From the NCBI RefSeq assembly GCF_019175285.1, contig NC_056529.1, positions 159,211-223,210 on the forward strand: a DNA stretch of 64,000 nt, in the 5' to 3' direction. Source of the DNA: Sceloporus undulatus. Taxonomy: Eukaryota > Chordata > Lepidosauria > Squamata > Phrynosomatidae. The notes beneath the pieces were generated by a model, which did no database searches, was not told where the DNA came from, and saw only the letters and a list, made by a program, of their open reading frames with translations. The translations under genes and the position numbers were made by a program. Shown piece after piece: positions 1-37,529 of this stretch (the stretch's first letter is position 1; the number at the start of each line of letters is the position of its first letter).

Positions 1-165
1 TCGCAAATTTTGGCCGATTGCCTTTATCCGATGTTCACCACATTTCTGGGCTCAGTTCCTGCAAAGCGAGACTGCTGCTGAGACACAGAGTGACATCCAG
101 GCGTTGAGCTGTCCTCACGTAGTTTTGACCTCACAACCCAAGCATCCAATGGCCTGTTAATTGCC
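1..165 (-). pseudogene. TSC2: Inverted partial copy of TSC2 exon 3 and the intron before it
   Basis: Read on the - strand, this matches 4036-4206 at roughly 90% identity with many 1-2 base indels. It includes about 57 bases of exon 3, its acceptor and about 110 bases of intron. It runs off the left edge, so the copy may be longer. The indels spoil the exon reading frame. It could be a real inverted duplication, a fragment captured by the adjoining palindromic element, or a mis-joined noisy read. Confidence 0.75.
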
Positions 166-363
166 AAAATAAAGCTGCTTCGGGTCTCTCTTGGAGGTAT
201 GCTATTTAAATGATGGCATGGGTTCCAAGAGTCCAGGGTCGCGCCAAAGCCACACTCCGTGCCTAATCGCTGGAGTGTCGCTTTGGTGGCTGCTTCGGAT
301 TCTTAGGATACACGCATCATTTAAAACGCATACCTCCAAAGAGACCCGAAGCAGCTTTATTTT
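166..363. mobile_element. Palindromic MITE, about 198 bp
   Basis: Two arms of about 95 bp are near-perfect inverted repeats around a short loop at about 258-270. The arms begin AAAATAAAGCTGCTTCGGG and end CCCGAAGCAGCTTTATTTT. Half of the same element abuts TSC2 exon 3 at 3990-4035. There is no coding capacity, and the family is unclassified. Confidence 0.7.
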
Positions 364-769
364 GTGCTGTCTGTAACAGCCAATGTTTCTAAGCGTTACC
401 TTGAGAATCTCTCTCCGTGATGATAATTCTGTCTGTTTTCCTCTGATGACTTAGAGTTCGGCCTGGATGGCCCCAGTCCTAAGAGCCTCTTGAACTCTCC
501 TTCAGACCGGGTGTCTTTGCTCTGTGTGCTTGGCATCTTTAACTAAGAGAGCATCGAAGAAACTGATGAAAGACAAACAACACAGTGGCATCAACAGAAC
601 ACAAGGCAACACTTTCTCAAGAGGCAACTTACGTACTCTCGCCTATTCTGCATGGGATGATCTCTCCTACAGGCATAAAACCAATCTCTCCAAGGAATAC
701 AGCATGCTGAGGGGAGCCCAAGCTTTTCAGGGGTTTGGCATACACCCCCAAAATCAATGGCTTCAAGGA

Positions 770-1185
770 ACATACTCGACTATAGTCGACCGATGTATAG
801 GTCGAGGGCATTGTTTTGGAAGCAAAATTATGGATTTTGATATGACCCTTGTGATAATTCAAGGGTAAAACTTAGGTTAATGCAACAAAGGACCCAATGA
901 TGAAGCAAAGGAAAACAATGCCAAAGAACCTACAAATTATGGCAGGCATAAACGATTTTGGCTCACACTAAAGGCGGATGGAAGAGAGAATAGGAGGGGT
1001 CTGTGCTTCCAGGGCAGATTGCCCTCTTGCCTTTCGCCAGGGGATGCTTCCCTTTTTATAAGGGTTAAAGGTGTAGTATTTACATTGTCCCATGGATCAG
1101 TCGACCTAGGTTTTTGGGTGGTTAACTTTTTGACTAAAATTTCTAGACTTATACAGTAGTATGTACAGAAACTCCTAAACTGCAA
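770..1185 (-). mobile_element. Non-autonomous DNA-transposon-like repeat (TATA..GTCGA family), copy 1
   Basis: The ends read ACTCGACTATAGTCGACC and, on the other strand, ACTGTATAAGTCTAGAAATT. The opposite orientation of the same element is at 61446-61857. The middle sections have diverged. It looks like a roughly 410-bp MITE with degraded inverted ends. Confidence 0.55.
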
Positions 1186-1740
1186 CACTTGGCTGATGAA
1201 CTCAGGGTCGTGCAGGAGATGCGGAGATGCCCTCGGCCAAGTCAGTGGAGGCCTAGGCCTGCTGGACCGCAGTTTGCATTGACACGATGTTTGGCGCCAC
1301 TAACTTACATGGCTCCAGCCTTTGAATCGATATGTACACATATATATGTATACACACGCACACACATGTATGGATACACACACACAGCAAATTGTGGTGG
1401 CCACTGTAGGGGAAAACATATATGCACATATGTGGTGTGTGCTTATGCACAGTATACATACACACACACACCAAATTCTGGTGGCCATGACAGGGGAAAT
1501 CACAACTCCAGAATTTCCATATAGGCTATCCCTGGGTGTTGGGGATTCTGGAAAATCCAGTCCAGAAATACATATCCCAGAATTCCCCATTGGCTAACCT
1601 GGGTGTGGGGGATTCTGGGAGGTGCAGCCCAGAAACAGAATTAGCTGACTACAGCTCCCAGGATCCCCTCACCCAGGTACCAGCGGGGGATTCTGGGAGT
1701 CATGACCCAAAAGGCTTTTGGCCACTTACCTAAAATATCA
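1186..1740. repeat. Short tandem and dispersed repeats upstream of the promoter
   Basis: This stretch holds mixed (CA)n and (TG)n runs at 1335-1475. A roughly 35-bp repeat (CAAATTNTGGTGGCCA) occurs at about 1387 and 1471. There are several GGGGATTCTGG and CCCAGAATTCCC motifs in both orientations at 1530-1705. No gene was recognised. Confidence 0.5.
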
Positions 1741-1859
1741 AAAGGGGGGCTGCCTCCTGCTGTTGTGCCCCCCATGTATCCCCCCATGTACCCCCATTTT
1801 GTGAACGGCCCTGGTTTGCTCCCCCCCTCGTCCTCCCCCACAAACAATGACTTACCGCT

Positions 1860-2130
1860 GTTTACACTTCTGCCAAATGTAAATAAACAGACCAAAGCGA
1901 GGCCCCCTCCCTGCGCCCGCCCCCCTTGGAGAGAAGCCCCCCCACCCGCTCGTGAGCCCGCGAGAGACTCAAAATGGCGGAAAAAGAAGGCTCCTACGGT
2001 GGCCGCGGAGGCCCTTCTCGCGGGGCCTTGTGGGGGCTGTAGTCTTTCCGGAAAAGCATGTGCCAAGTTGGGATTCAGAGAGTCTCCCCGCTTGCTCTCT
2101 CTGGGAGAAGCCAAAGGTGAGGAAGAAGGA
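1860..2130 (+). promoter_or_regulatory. CpG-rich promoter candidate, TSC2 and possibly divergent NTHL1
   Basis: This is the only CpG-rich stretch upstream of the first visible TSC2 exon. It holds AAAATGGCGG at about 1971 (YY1-type, common at start sites of housekeeping genes), CTTTCCGGAAAA at about 2044 (ETS-type) and GGGGGCTGTAGT (partial ZNF143-type). A + strand donor-like CCAAAG/GTGAGG at 2116/2117 could end a non-coding exon 1. On the - strand, ACAGCG/GTAAGT at about 1853 is a strong donor. In mammals TSC2 and NTHL1 share a divergent promoter here. No NTHL1 coding exon was found in the window. Confidence 0.5.
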
Positions 2131-2507
2131 GAAGGGAGGAGAAAGCAGCTGTTGCTCCTTTGGACGATAGCCCCCCCAGAATCCCCCTTTGTTGACACCC
2201 CCCTGGGAGCATCTGGGAGATATAGCCCTTGATTTAAAAAAGTCAGTTCCTGAGGTTTATACTTTTTTAGAAAACTCCTTTTTTATATACAGGAGAATTG
2301 GTGGCTTTATGCTGTAACAGTTCAGCTTTTCTTGTTCCTTAAAGGCCAGGTATGGGGAAATTATAGATGCATTTATGTCTGTGTTTATGCATACACACAC
2401 ACAACACTGGGAAAATAAAGCAGTTTGACACACTTTTAAGTGCCATAAACCCATCCTATGGGATCCTGGATTTTGTAGCTTTCATGTTGGAGGGCAAGGT
2501 TTTGTTC

Positions 2508-2600
2508 CGGGGGCTTGCCATTGCCTTCCCCTAGGCGTGAGAGAGTGTGACTTGCCTGAGCCACCAATTGTTTATAGAGCTGAGCCAGGACTCAAATGAC
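2508..2600 (-). mobile_element. tRNA-derived SINE fragment
   Basis: GAGAGAGTGTGACTTGCC and the following degraded tRNA-like part match the SINE family seen whole elsewhere in the window, in reverse orientation. Confidence 0.45.
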
Positions 2601-2604
2601 TGCC

Positions 2605-3900
2605 TGAAGGGCCGATCCAGTCCACCCTCATTCTGCCATGCAGGAAATCCAGATCAAAGCATCCCTGAACAGGTGGCTTCCAGCCTCGCTTAAAGATCTC
2701 CAAGGAAGGAGACTCCACAACTCCAGGGAAGGAGTGTGTTCCACGGTCAAAACAGCCCTACTGTCAAGAAGTCCTCTAATGTTGAGCTGGAATCTCTTTT
2801 CCTGGAGCTTGCATCCATTGCCCAGTGGGTCCTGGTCTCTGGAGCAGCAGAAAACAAGCTTGCTCCCTCTCAGTGTGACACCCCCCTTCAAGTATTTAAA
2901 TAGGGCTCCATATCACCTCTTAACCTTCCTTCTCCAGATAAACATCCCCAGCTCCCTAAGTCTTTCCATAGGACTTCATGGTTCTCCAGACCCTTCACCA
3001 TTTTAGTCGCTCTCCTTTGGACACATGCTCCAGTTTCTCAATGTCCTTTTTAAGTGTGGAGCCCAGAACGGACACAATATTATTCCAGGTGGGGCCTGAC
3101 CCGAGAGAATATAGTGGCACTATTACTACTCTCCTGGATCTAGACACTATACTTCTATTGATGCAACCTAAAATCGCATTGGCCTTGTTAGCTGCTGATC
3201 ACACGTTGACCATGTTCAACTTGTGGTCTACTTGGACTCCCAGATACCTTTCACATGTTTTCTCCTTAAGCCAGGGGTCCCCCATATCCTATATCGCGCA
3301 TTTTTATTTTTCCACCCAAGTGCAATACCTTACATTTCTCTGTGTTGAAGTTCATTTTTGTTAGCTTTGGCCCAGCTTTCTAGTCTATTCAGGTCATTTT
3401 GAATCTTGATCCGTCCTCTGGAGTATTAGCTATTCCTCCTAATTTGGTGTCATCTGCAAATTTGATAAGTATGGCCCCCAATTCTGTCATCCAGGTCATT
3501 ATAAAGATGTTGAATAGCCCTGGTCCCAGACAGATCCCCACTGGACACCCCACTGGGTCACTTTCTCTCCAGGATGAAAGGAGCCATTGCTGACCATCCT
3601 TTGGTTTGGTCAGTCAACCAATTCCAATCCATGTAACAGTTGCCTGTCTAGCCCACATTTTACAAGCGTTTTGCAAGAATGTCATGGGAAACCTTCTCAA
3701 AGGCCTTACTGAAATCAAGATCTACTATAATCCACAGCATTCCTTATTTAACAAGCTGGTCATTTTATCAAAGAAAGAGAAAGGGTTTGTCTGGCATGAC
3801 TTCTTTTCTCTGAAACCCTGTGTTGACTTTCTGTGATTATGGCATTGCCTTCTAGATCTTCACAGACCTCTGTTTAATGATCTGCTTCAGAATCTTTGTT
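2605..3900 (-). mobile_element. CR1 LINE, 5'-truncated
   Basis: On the - strand this contains the typical CR1 3' region: GATTTCCTGCATGGCAG near the 3' end, GGGGATGTTTATCTGG, and the conserved stretch around 3690-3740. The orientation is opposite to TSC2. No intact ORF remains. Confidence 0.8.
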
Positions 3901-3904
3901 CCTT

Positions 3905-3989
3905 GGTAATGGATTTCCTGCATGGCAGGGGGTTGGACTGGATGGCCCTAGTGGTCTCTTCCAACTCTATGATTCTATGATTCTATGAT
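3905..3989 (+). mobile_element. CR1 3' end
   Basis: GGATTTCCTGCATGGCAGGG, then GGTTGGACTGGATGGCCC, ending in the (ATTCTATG)n tail typical of CR1. It lies in the + orientation directly next to the - strand CR1 and abuts the half MITE. Confidence 0.85.
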
Positions 3990-4035
3990 TTAAATAGCAT
4001 ACCTCCAAAGAGACCCGAAGCAGCTTTATTTTGGC
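3990..4035. mobile_element. Half copy of the palindromic MITE
   Basis: GCATACCTCCAAAGAGACCC, then GAAGCAGCTTTATTTT equals the right arm of the element at 166-363. The left half is missing where the CR1 tail joins. Confidence 0.7.
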
Positions 4036-4149
4036 AATCTGTAACAGGCCATTGGATGCTTGGGTTTGCTGAGGGTCATAAACTACGTGAGGACAGCTCA
4101 ATGCATGGATGTCCACTCTGTGTCTCAGCCGCAGTCTCTGTCTTTGCAG

Positions 4150-30834
<26,685 letters not shown>

Positions 30835-31790
30835 CACAGCTTGAGTCTGGGCTGGTGTCCCCCCAGACTCCCAACGGCTGACTCAGAAGGATTTGCTTTC
30901 AGCCCTCACTCCAATCCTGGATGTGTCACCACCATTTTGACCTCTGTTTGATTTGTGGCCTCACTGTGACTTTACTCACATGGTCTCTTTTTGGTAGCTG
31001 CTGATCCTTTGATACCACAGAGCCACTTTGACTCTGGGTTATTTTTAACCAGCGCCTTTGGGGTAAGTGTCTCCAAGCAGGTGTGGGTGCAACAGGGCTG
31101 TGTGATGCTTGTTGAACTGGTGAGACTGACAGTCCTGGAGTGTCCCTGTCCACAGTCCATCCGTGGCCATTTTCACAAAAATCTTACCTTCAGGTGACGG
31201 CTGGTGATTGGCTTTTTCTAGTGGGCAGGACAGGAGGAAGTGAGGAAGAATTAAGTTCTGCAAGTCTAAATAGTCTGGCTTTGAGGTTGGTTTAGATGCC
31301 CAAAGTGGAGACCTCGGAGGAGTTTGACATTTGGGACTAATCTTAGGTAAGCCTTTGCTTACATCTGCTCCCAGCAGAACTGAGACCTAGACTTAAATTT
31401 AGGGAAAAGAAAGGTATTGTGAGAATTTGAGACAGAGGAATCCCCTGCCTTTCCGTTGTTGAAGTACATGGAACCTGGAGGCTTGCTGGGAAGAAACGTG
31501 CCACTCCTGCTCTGTCTTCACTGGCCTAGGATTTTCTCTTACAGTAGGAAGAGGAGGTGGCTTTTGCTGTTGCTGAACCCAGAGGCCCTCAAGGACTTTG
31601 ATGGCTTTCTTTATCACTGTTCTTCCTTGGAAAAGTGTGAGTGGTACAGACTCTAAACTCCCTCCTCAGGAAAGAATCATTCACCCATTGGCCAAAGGTC
31701 CTCTGAAACTTCTTGACTCCAGTCTTATTTGGCAAATAATGTCTTACTATAACATTGTTCATGGAATAAAGGTCTTTGAATGGCCTACTG
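30835..31790 (+). other. TSC2: TSC2 3' UTR with poly(A) signal
   Basis: This unique sequence follows the stop. A canonical AATAAA lies at 31765-31770, followed by a T/G-containing stretch, so cleavage is expected near 31785-31795. That gives a 3' UTR of about 950 nt, longer than the short human one. Confidence 0.6.
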
Positions 31791-31964
31791 GATTTCTGAT
31801 TGATGGCGGCATCATCTCAAGCTCTGAATGATTAGCTTTCTTGGATGGCTGTTGTTGTGGGGCAGGATTAATGTTGTGCTGTGAGGCCTCTCCTAGGATG
31901 AGAGAGCCATGTTCCCTGGTTCTGGCCTAAAAATTATTCACTATACACCATTGGTGCATGCATT

Positions 31965-32165
31965 CGAATCATTTCTGACTTAAGAGGATCCTGAGAACCT
32001 ATCATGGGGTTTTCTTGGCAAGATTTGTTCAGAGTGGATTTGGTTTTGCCTTCATCTGAGGCTGAAATAGTGTGACTTGCCTGGGGTCAATGGCTGAATG
32101 AGAATTAAACCCTGGTTTCCAAAGTCGTAGTTCAGTGCTCAAACTGCTACACCACCTTGGCTCTA
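31965..32165 (-). mobile_element. tRNA-derived SINE
   Basis: Reverse orientation: GGGGTTTTCTTGGCAAGATT, GAGGCTGAAATAGTGTGACT, and the tRNA-like end CAAACTGCTACACCACCTTG. Lies between TSC2 and PKD1. Confidence 0.75.
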
Positions 32166-32518
32166 TTCCTTCCTAGAGAGAAGAAAAAGAGGACGTCTGT
32201 AACATCTGGGTTCTGTTTTTGTTTTCTGGAAGAGACCTGTGGACGGGGCTCACTGACAGCTTGTCAGATCAGATCTAAAGCTCAAACACTTCAACAACGC
32301 TTTTAAAATCCCTCCCCATTGAAATAGTGTAACCAAACGATTGGATAAACTTTCCCGCCGTTGATCAGTGGTTATGATGCCATGGCCGAGTATCCGGGGA
32401 TCTGGCATTCTGTCCAGAAGCCAGAGGGCAATCTCTTGCTCACCAGCCCTTAGTCAAAACAACCTGCCGTCAAGAATTAAATCCTCAACATAGCAATCTA
32501 TATCTCTTATCTTTAACC

Positions 32519-32519
<1 letters not shown>

Positions 32520-32581
<62 letters not shown>

Positions 32582-32582
32582 A
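32520..32582. repeat. (CT)n-(AT)n microsatellite
   Basis: About 18 CT units run directly into about 13 AT units, in the intergenic stretch. Confidence 0.95.
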
Positions 32583-33240
32583 ACTTTATTAACCTCTAAT
32601 ATCAAATTATAATTAAAGACTATATAAATAAAATAGATTTAAACCAAACTTTTTGCAATTCCCCCTAATCATCCCCTTCTCCAGAGAGTTCACTCCCTCC
32701 ATATGCTTTCTCTAGTTGGCTCCAGCAAATTCTGAGCATTAGAAACACATTACATTAACCCCTCACACCATGTCTTTACTACTACCCTGCCTATGTTGTC
32801 TTTATTATAAATTGATTTTAAAACTCTTTTAATTGTAATATATTTAATTCTTATTTAAAGGGGGGGGGATATTGTAATTTTATGTGTTATCATATTGTTT
32901 GTGGACGTTTTAGTGTGAGCCACTGTGACTGTCTTGCTACAGAAGAGCGGGATATAAAGAAAAGTTTTATTTATTATTTATTTATTTATCGACCTCCTCA
33001 CCTGAGACCACATTTTTAACTACTCTATATCCCATCGCTACCTTTAAAAACCAAAAACCAAAACTTTCTGTCAGGAATTCTATTCCTGACAGAACCCTGA
33101 CTCCCTGGAAAGGGATGTGGTAAAGGGCTTCCCATTTGTATTGATGTGTATTTTATTAGAGTACTTATACCCTGCCCTTCAGCCCTAAAGGCTATCAGAG
33201 CGGCTTACCATTATTATTTTTAATTAGACGGCTGACCGTT
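32583..33240. repeat. A/T-rich degraded LINE tails between TSC2 and PKD1
   Basis: 32800-32990 resembles an L2-type 3' end (AGAGCGGGATATAAAG, then TTATT repeats). 33152-33240 is a second tail in reverse (AAAGGCTATCAGAGCGGCTT). No gene seen; 33240-33960 holds nothing I can name. Confidence 0.45.
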
Positions 33241-33964
33241 TTTGTTTTGGAAACTGGTGTGATTTCTCTGAAATGGTATCAAGGCTGCCTGAATCCCTGC
33301 CGGAATGAGATCTGTAGTTGTTTGGCTAAGACCAACTCCCTTCCGTCAGCCATTTGCTGACCATTTGTGGAATGGTTCATATGGCAGGATGCCCAGGAGC
33401 ATGCGCCAGGAATGCACATGGGAAGAAGGCCCGGCAGATGTTTTGGGGAGTTGCCCCTCAAAAAAAATGGGTTATCTCCAGGGATGTCGCTTCAGGAAGG
33501 GCAAAATGAAGGCATTGCCCCCAAATAAGAATATTACTCCCTAAATAAAAGTATTCCTTCATTCCCCAAGTCTTTAGTGTTGCAGTAGCTTAAAACTCCA
33601 CCTGAGCATTTAGAAATAGTTCAGGGCATCCCAAGAAAAAGGGTCAGGCCAGGCAACCCAGGGAATGCAGATGCACCAAATAGAAAAAATCTAAGCCTGA
33701 ATGATGTTCAGTGTCTCCTTCTCTGCAGTGCTAGAAATTTGGGGACTATGGGGATATTGCAAAGTTGGGGGCCAAAGTTCTCATTTAGAAGGGCCATGCC
33801 CTCATTTTGCCATAGATACATCCTTGGTTGTTGTCATTAGGCTGCCAGGATGTTTAGTGAGCATCAGTGGTATATATCTGAGCACTTTATCCAACCAAAA
33901 ATAAACCAAATAAAAACATTTTTTTTCTTTTCATTAAGCGAGACACTTCCCATCTTTGTTACAA

Positions 33965-36900
33965 CAAAACACACAACTCTTTATTGAGCCGTCCATTATT
34001 TCTTTTAATTCGACTTTGTCACATTTGTTTTCGTTTGGTCCCCCCCCCCCCACGTTACAAAAGAACAAAAAAAATTATTGTTTTGCGCAGGGTTTAACAT
34101 TATTAAGCATGTCGCTTCTTGTGCTACCGGAAGCCTTTCATCAAGCCAGAAAATCTGGGTTGCTGTTTCCCCTTTGTTTCAGTTGACAAGTTCTGTTCCG
34201 AGAAGCGAGTGGCTGCATTCGGTGGGATTCGGGCGTTAAAATAAATAAGAAGCCACCCGGCTTGTGAGCGTGAAGGCCAACATATACATTCAAGAGTTTG
34301 ATCTGGCAGGTAGGACAGAACATGGATTCGCTGGTGACAGGGAGAAAGGGATGCGGTGGCACACGATCCACGCCGGAGTAACAGGCCAGTTCTATTCCAG
34401 AAATCCTACTAAGTTCCTCCAAACCAACTCCTTCCACACCACTCTCTTGTCATTCTAGAAACACAGGCCCTCCTTAGCGCACCAAGCACAGCTGGTTTTG
34501 CTAAGGCACCCGCTTCTGTGGCCTGGTGCTTGATTTATCCCTTGTAAATACCCACATAACAAACTATGAGAACTTTTATTTGAGCTAACAAGTGCAAAAG
34601 TCTTTCTTCTTTGCATCGTGTATTCCTACACTAATGGGGTTGAACTTCAGGTCCCTTCCCATTCTGCGCTCATCTCTGGTTCATGTTTCTCCCCATCATC
34701 ACCACCTTCAGTGACTTGCCTTGCACACATTGGAACCTGTTTGTCTTATCAACACTTTTTTTTGTTTCCTCTGTGTGTTGAACCAGCAAAAAAAACCAAA
34801 TCCAAAAGACCAAGAAAAGAAGGGGGAAAGGAAGCACAAACATTTAGGATAATAAACGTCTGCAATTTTCCTTTGGATGGTTGCAAAGTATTCCTCCTCT
34901 CCTGGCAAATGCCCTCAAACATCCTATTTTTCTCCATAACTCTCTCCCTACCTCTTAGCAATCTTTCCTGTTTCTCTCAAAAGAATGAAGCAAGTGCATT
35001 ATCGTCTTTATTTTGTACCTGATGATAAAGCAGCTTGGAATAGTTTATATATAAAAATGAGTTTTTGTTCAAAAATAGCACCCTTATAAATAACGAAGTC
35101 TTATAAAAAAGGGGAATGTAACCCTGTTGGTTACATCTGAAGGGGAAAAAAGTGATTAGGAAACAAATTGTTCCAGGAAAACACAATCTTGCTTTTGCTT
35201 TTGCTTTTGCCACTCCCAGCAGTGATGATGGAGTCGGGTTCTGAAAAGGTCGCTTGGGGAAGGCCTGGTCAGAAACAGGGCTTTGATACCCCCTTCTTCC
35301 TTTCAGACTTGGCAACTTCTTGGCGCCGTTGTGCGTTGGCAGGGAGTTCCAGCTCCTTGCCCAGGAAGTGAGGCACACATAGAAATAGTATCTCCCTTTG
35401 GCGGAAACCCCAAAAAGACAGACTGCCCACACCTTCCCCAGCCGTTTCAGCAAAAGAAGGCCTTGTAACGTACCGTTTTTAAATAACTCGTTATCTATAC
35501 ATGTTTAAGCACAGTACCGATGCTATAAAAATATAGCAAACATACAAAAATATACAATTTTTCTTTTTCCTCTTCTTCTTGTAAAAATTCCCATATAAAT
35601 TACTTGCAATAATGTGAAACCGGCCCCAGGAAATATGAGGGCAGATGGAGTGCCACAATGGAGGGAGAAGGGAAACATGGAATGTGTCCTGGGGAAAAGA
35701 CGCAAGGAACGGCCGCCTGCCAGAGGCCACCAAGGACAGTCAAAGGGCCAGAGAAACCACCGTCCAGCAGTCGGTTTCAGTGGAAGGAGTGGTTTATTTC
35801 AAACTAGAGGTCAATGTGGGCTACTTTGGGGATGAGACCCTCCAGGGGCCACAGGTTGGGAAATGCCCTCTCCCCAAAAAATCAGGTTTATAAAAACTGG
35901 TAGTTTTTTAATGTCAAAAAGTGCCAGTGTGTCTTGCAACCCATTCCAAAGCGGAATACAGGTTGAGCTTCCCTTATTTGAAATGTTTGGGAACAGAAGT
36001 GTTTCAGATTTTGGAATATTTGCATATACATCATGAAATACCTTGGAGATGGAAAACCAACCAAGTAAATGTGGCTTGGCATGTGATCCATCAGGCTCTA
36101 ACACCCAAATGAGCTACTAGGTTGCCTTCTTGTCTAAACTTTAAAGATCTTGGCCTTTATGAACATTGCATTTCCTAGTCTCTTATCTGCTCTTTTCCCA
36201 CAAAGTGACTGCCAGGCACCTTTTGCAAATGTGTTAGCACTTTGGAGGGTAACTACCAAGAAGTGGGCACATCTGTAGTCATATTCCAGTGGCCTGTTTC
36301 ACATTATGATTTACAACAAAACAAAACAAAAAACACTGCTTCCATGATATATTATTATCCTGCTCTTATTTTAAAAGTCGCATGTGTCACTGTTAGCTAA
36401 GGCAAGCAATGATTAAAGTGCTGGGCAGTAAATACAAAAACCGTAAACCAAATATATATATATATGAAATACATATGTGTGTGTGCGCATGCACACACAT
36501 GCACATTATAAAATAAAACATACTCAAATGGTACTCCTCCAACTCTTAAACAACACAGCCAATGCAACACACACAAACCCACTCAAATGGTTTTCAGCAG
36601 AGGGAGTTGATGCGCTGGAATAACAACCCAACGAAACCGGCTCATGGGATCCTATTCCAAGCTTCGACCCTCCGACTAACCCTTTCCAAAATAAGAAATG
36701 CTGGAACCTTGTCAAACATGTTTTGGTGTCGCCCTATAGCCTACCATTTTCCAGACAGGTAGATTTTTAACCTTTTAGCCAAAGGATAAGGCCCCTTTCT
36801 TTTTTTTCCCTTGAGCTGACAGTATTTTTAAATAGACCTACCATTAAAATTCTGGAGCCAGAAGTAAAATGGACAGAGGACATTGTCTTGGGAAACCCTC

Positions 36901-37529
36901 CTCCATCCAAGGAGAATCTGCTAAATCAGCCTGACAAAAATTCTTCCCTCCAAAGGGCAGCTTCTTTGAGAAGTCTTCATCAAACATGAGATGAATCTGG
37001 CCCAGTGCAAGCTATCTGGGACTCATCCTGGCCATCTTGGGCCAGTGGTTTGCCCAGGTTGTTTTGCTTCTGCCTTCAGCAGTTTTCAAGAAAGTCAACA
37101 GGTTGCAATTTTCTTTTCTTTGAAAGAAACTCTTTCATTTCCTCATGAGCTTTCTCTCCTAGGGATTGGGCGTTTCACTTTCTGCTGCTGCCCAAACAAA
37201 AAGACCATTTCCTCTTACTACAAGGATGCCATCGCAAAAGCTTTTTGGTTCTTCTTACTTCCTTGGGCTTCCCTGTTCTTCAAGGAAACTGTAGTAACAC
37301 TGCTCCTGCTATCAGGCAGGTGATCTTCAAGGCACTACAGGCTTTGTGGAAATAGCTGCCGTCTTTCCAGATCTCCTTGTTCCACGCTGAACATACTGTA
37401 GCGTTCACCCTACAAACAGAAGGAGAGGCAAAGTTTCTGGCCTCGAAGTTTGAGGATGTGAAAAGAAAAGCCTCACCCACTTCCGTTTCACAACACCTTT
37501 CTGGTCTTCCCAATTAGGGAACGTTGCTG
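33965..37529 (-). other. PKD1: Probable PKD1 3' UTR with candidate poly(A) signals
   Basis: Mostly unique sequence follows the PKD1 stop. On the - strand, AATAAA occurs at 33980-33985 with a downstream GTTGTGTGTTTTGTTG-like GU-rich element, and earlier candidates lie at 35007-35012 and 35793-35798. Use of the distal site would give a UTR of about 3.5 kb. The 35950-36060 part holds a DNA-transposon fragment. Confidence 0.4.
35950..36062 (+). mobile_element. Tigger-like fragment
   Basis: ACAGGTTGAGCTTCCCTTAT and TTTCAGATTTTGGAATATTT match the 5' half of the element at 51947-52293. Confidence 0.55.

Noticed and set aside
1189-1330. Possible NTHL1 exon on the - strand
   Set aside because: No reading frame resembles NTHL1, and there are no convincing splice sites.
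1641-2198. 185-codon open frame on the - strand in the CpG-rich region
   Set aside because: Low-complexity composition and no recognisable domain. The GC-rich promoter sequence explains the absence of stops.
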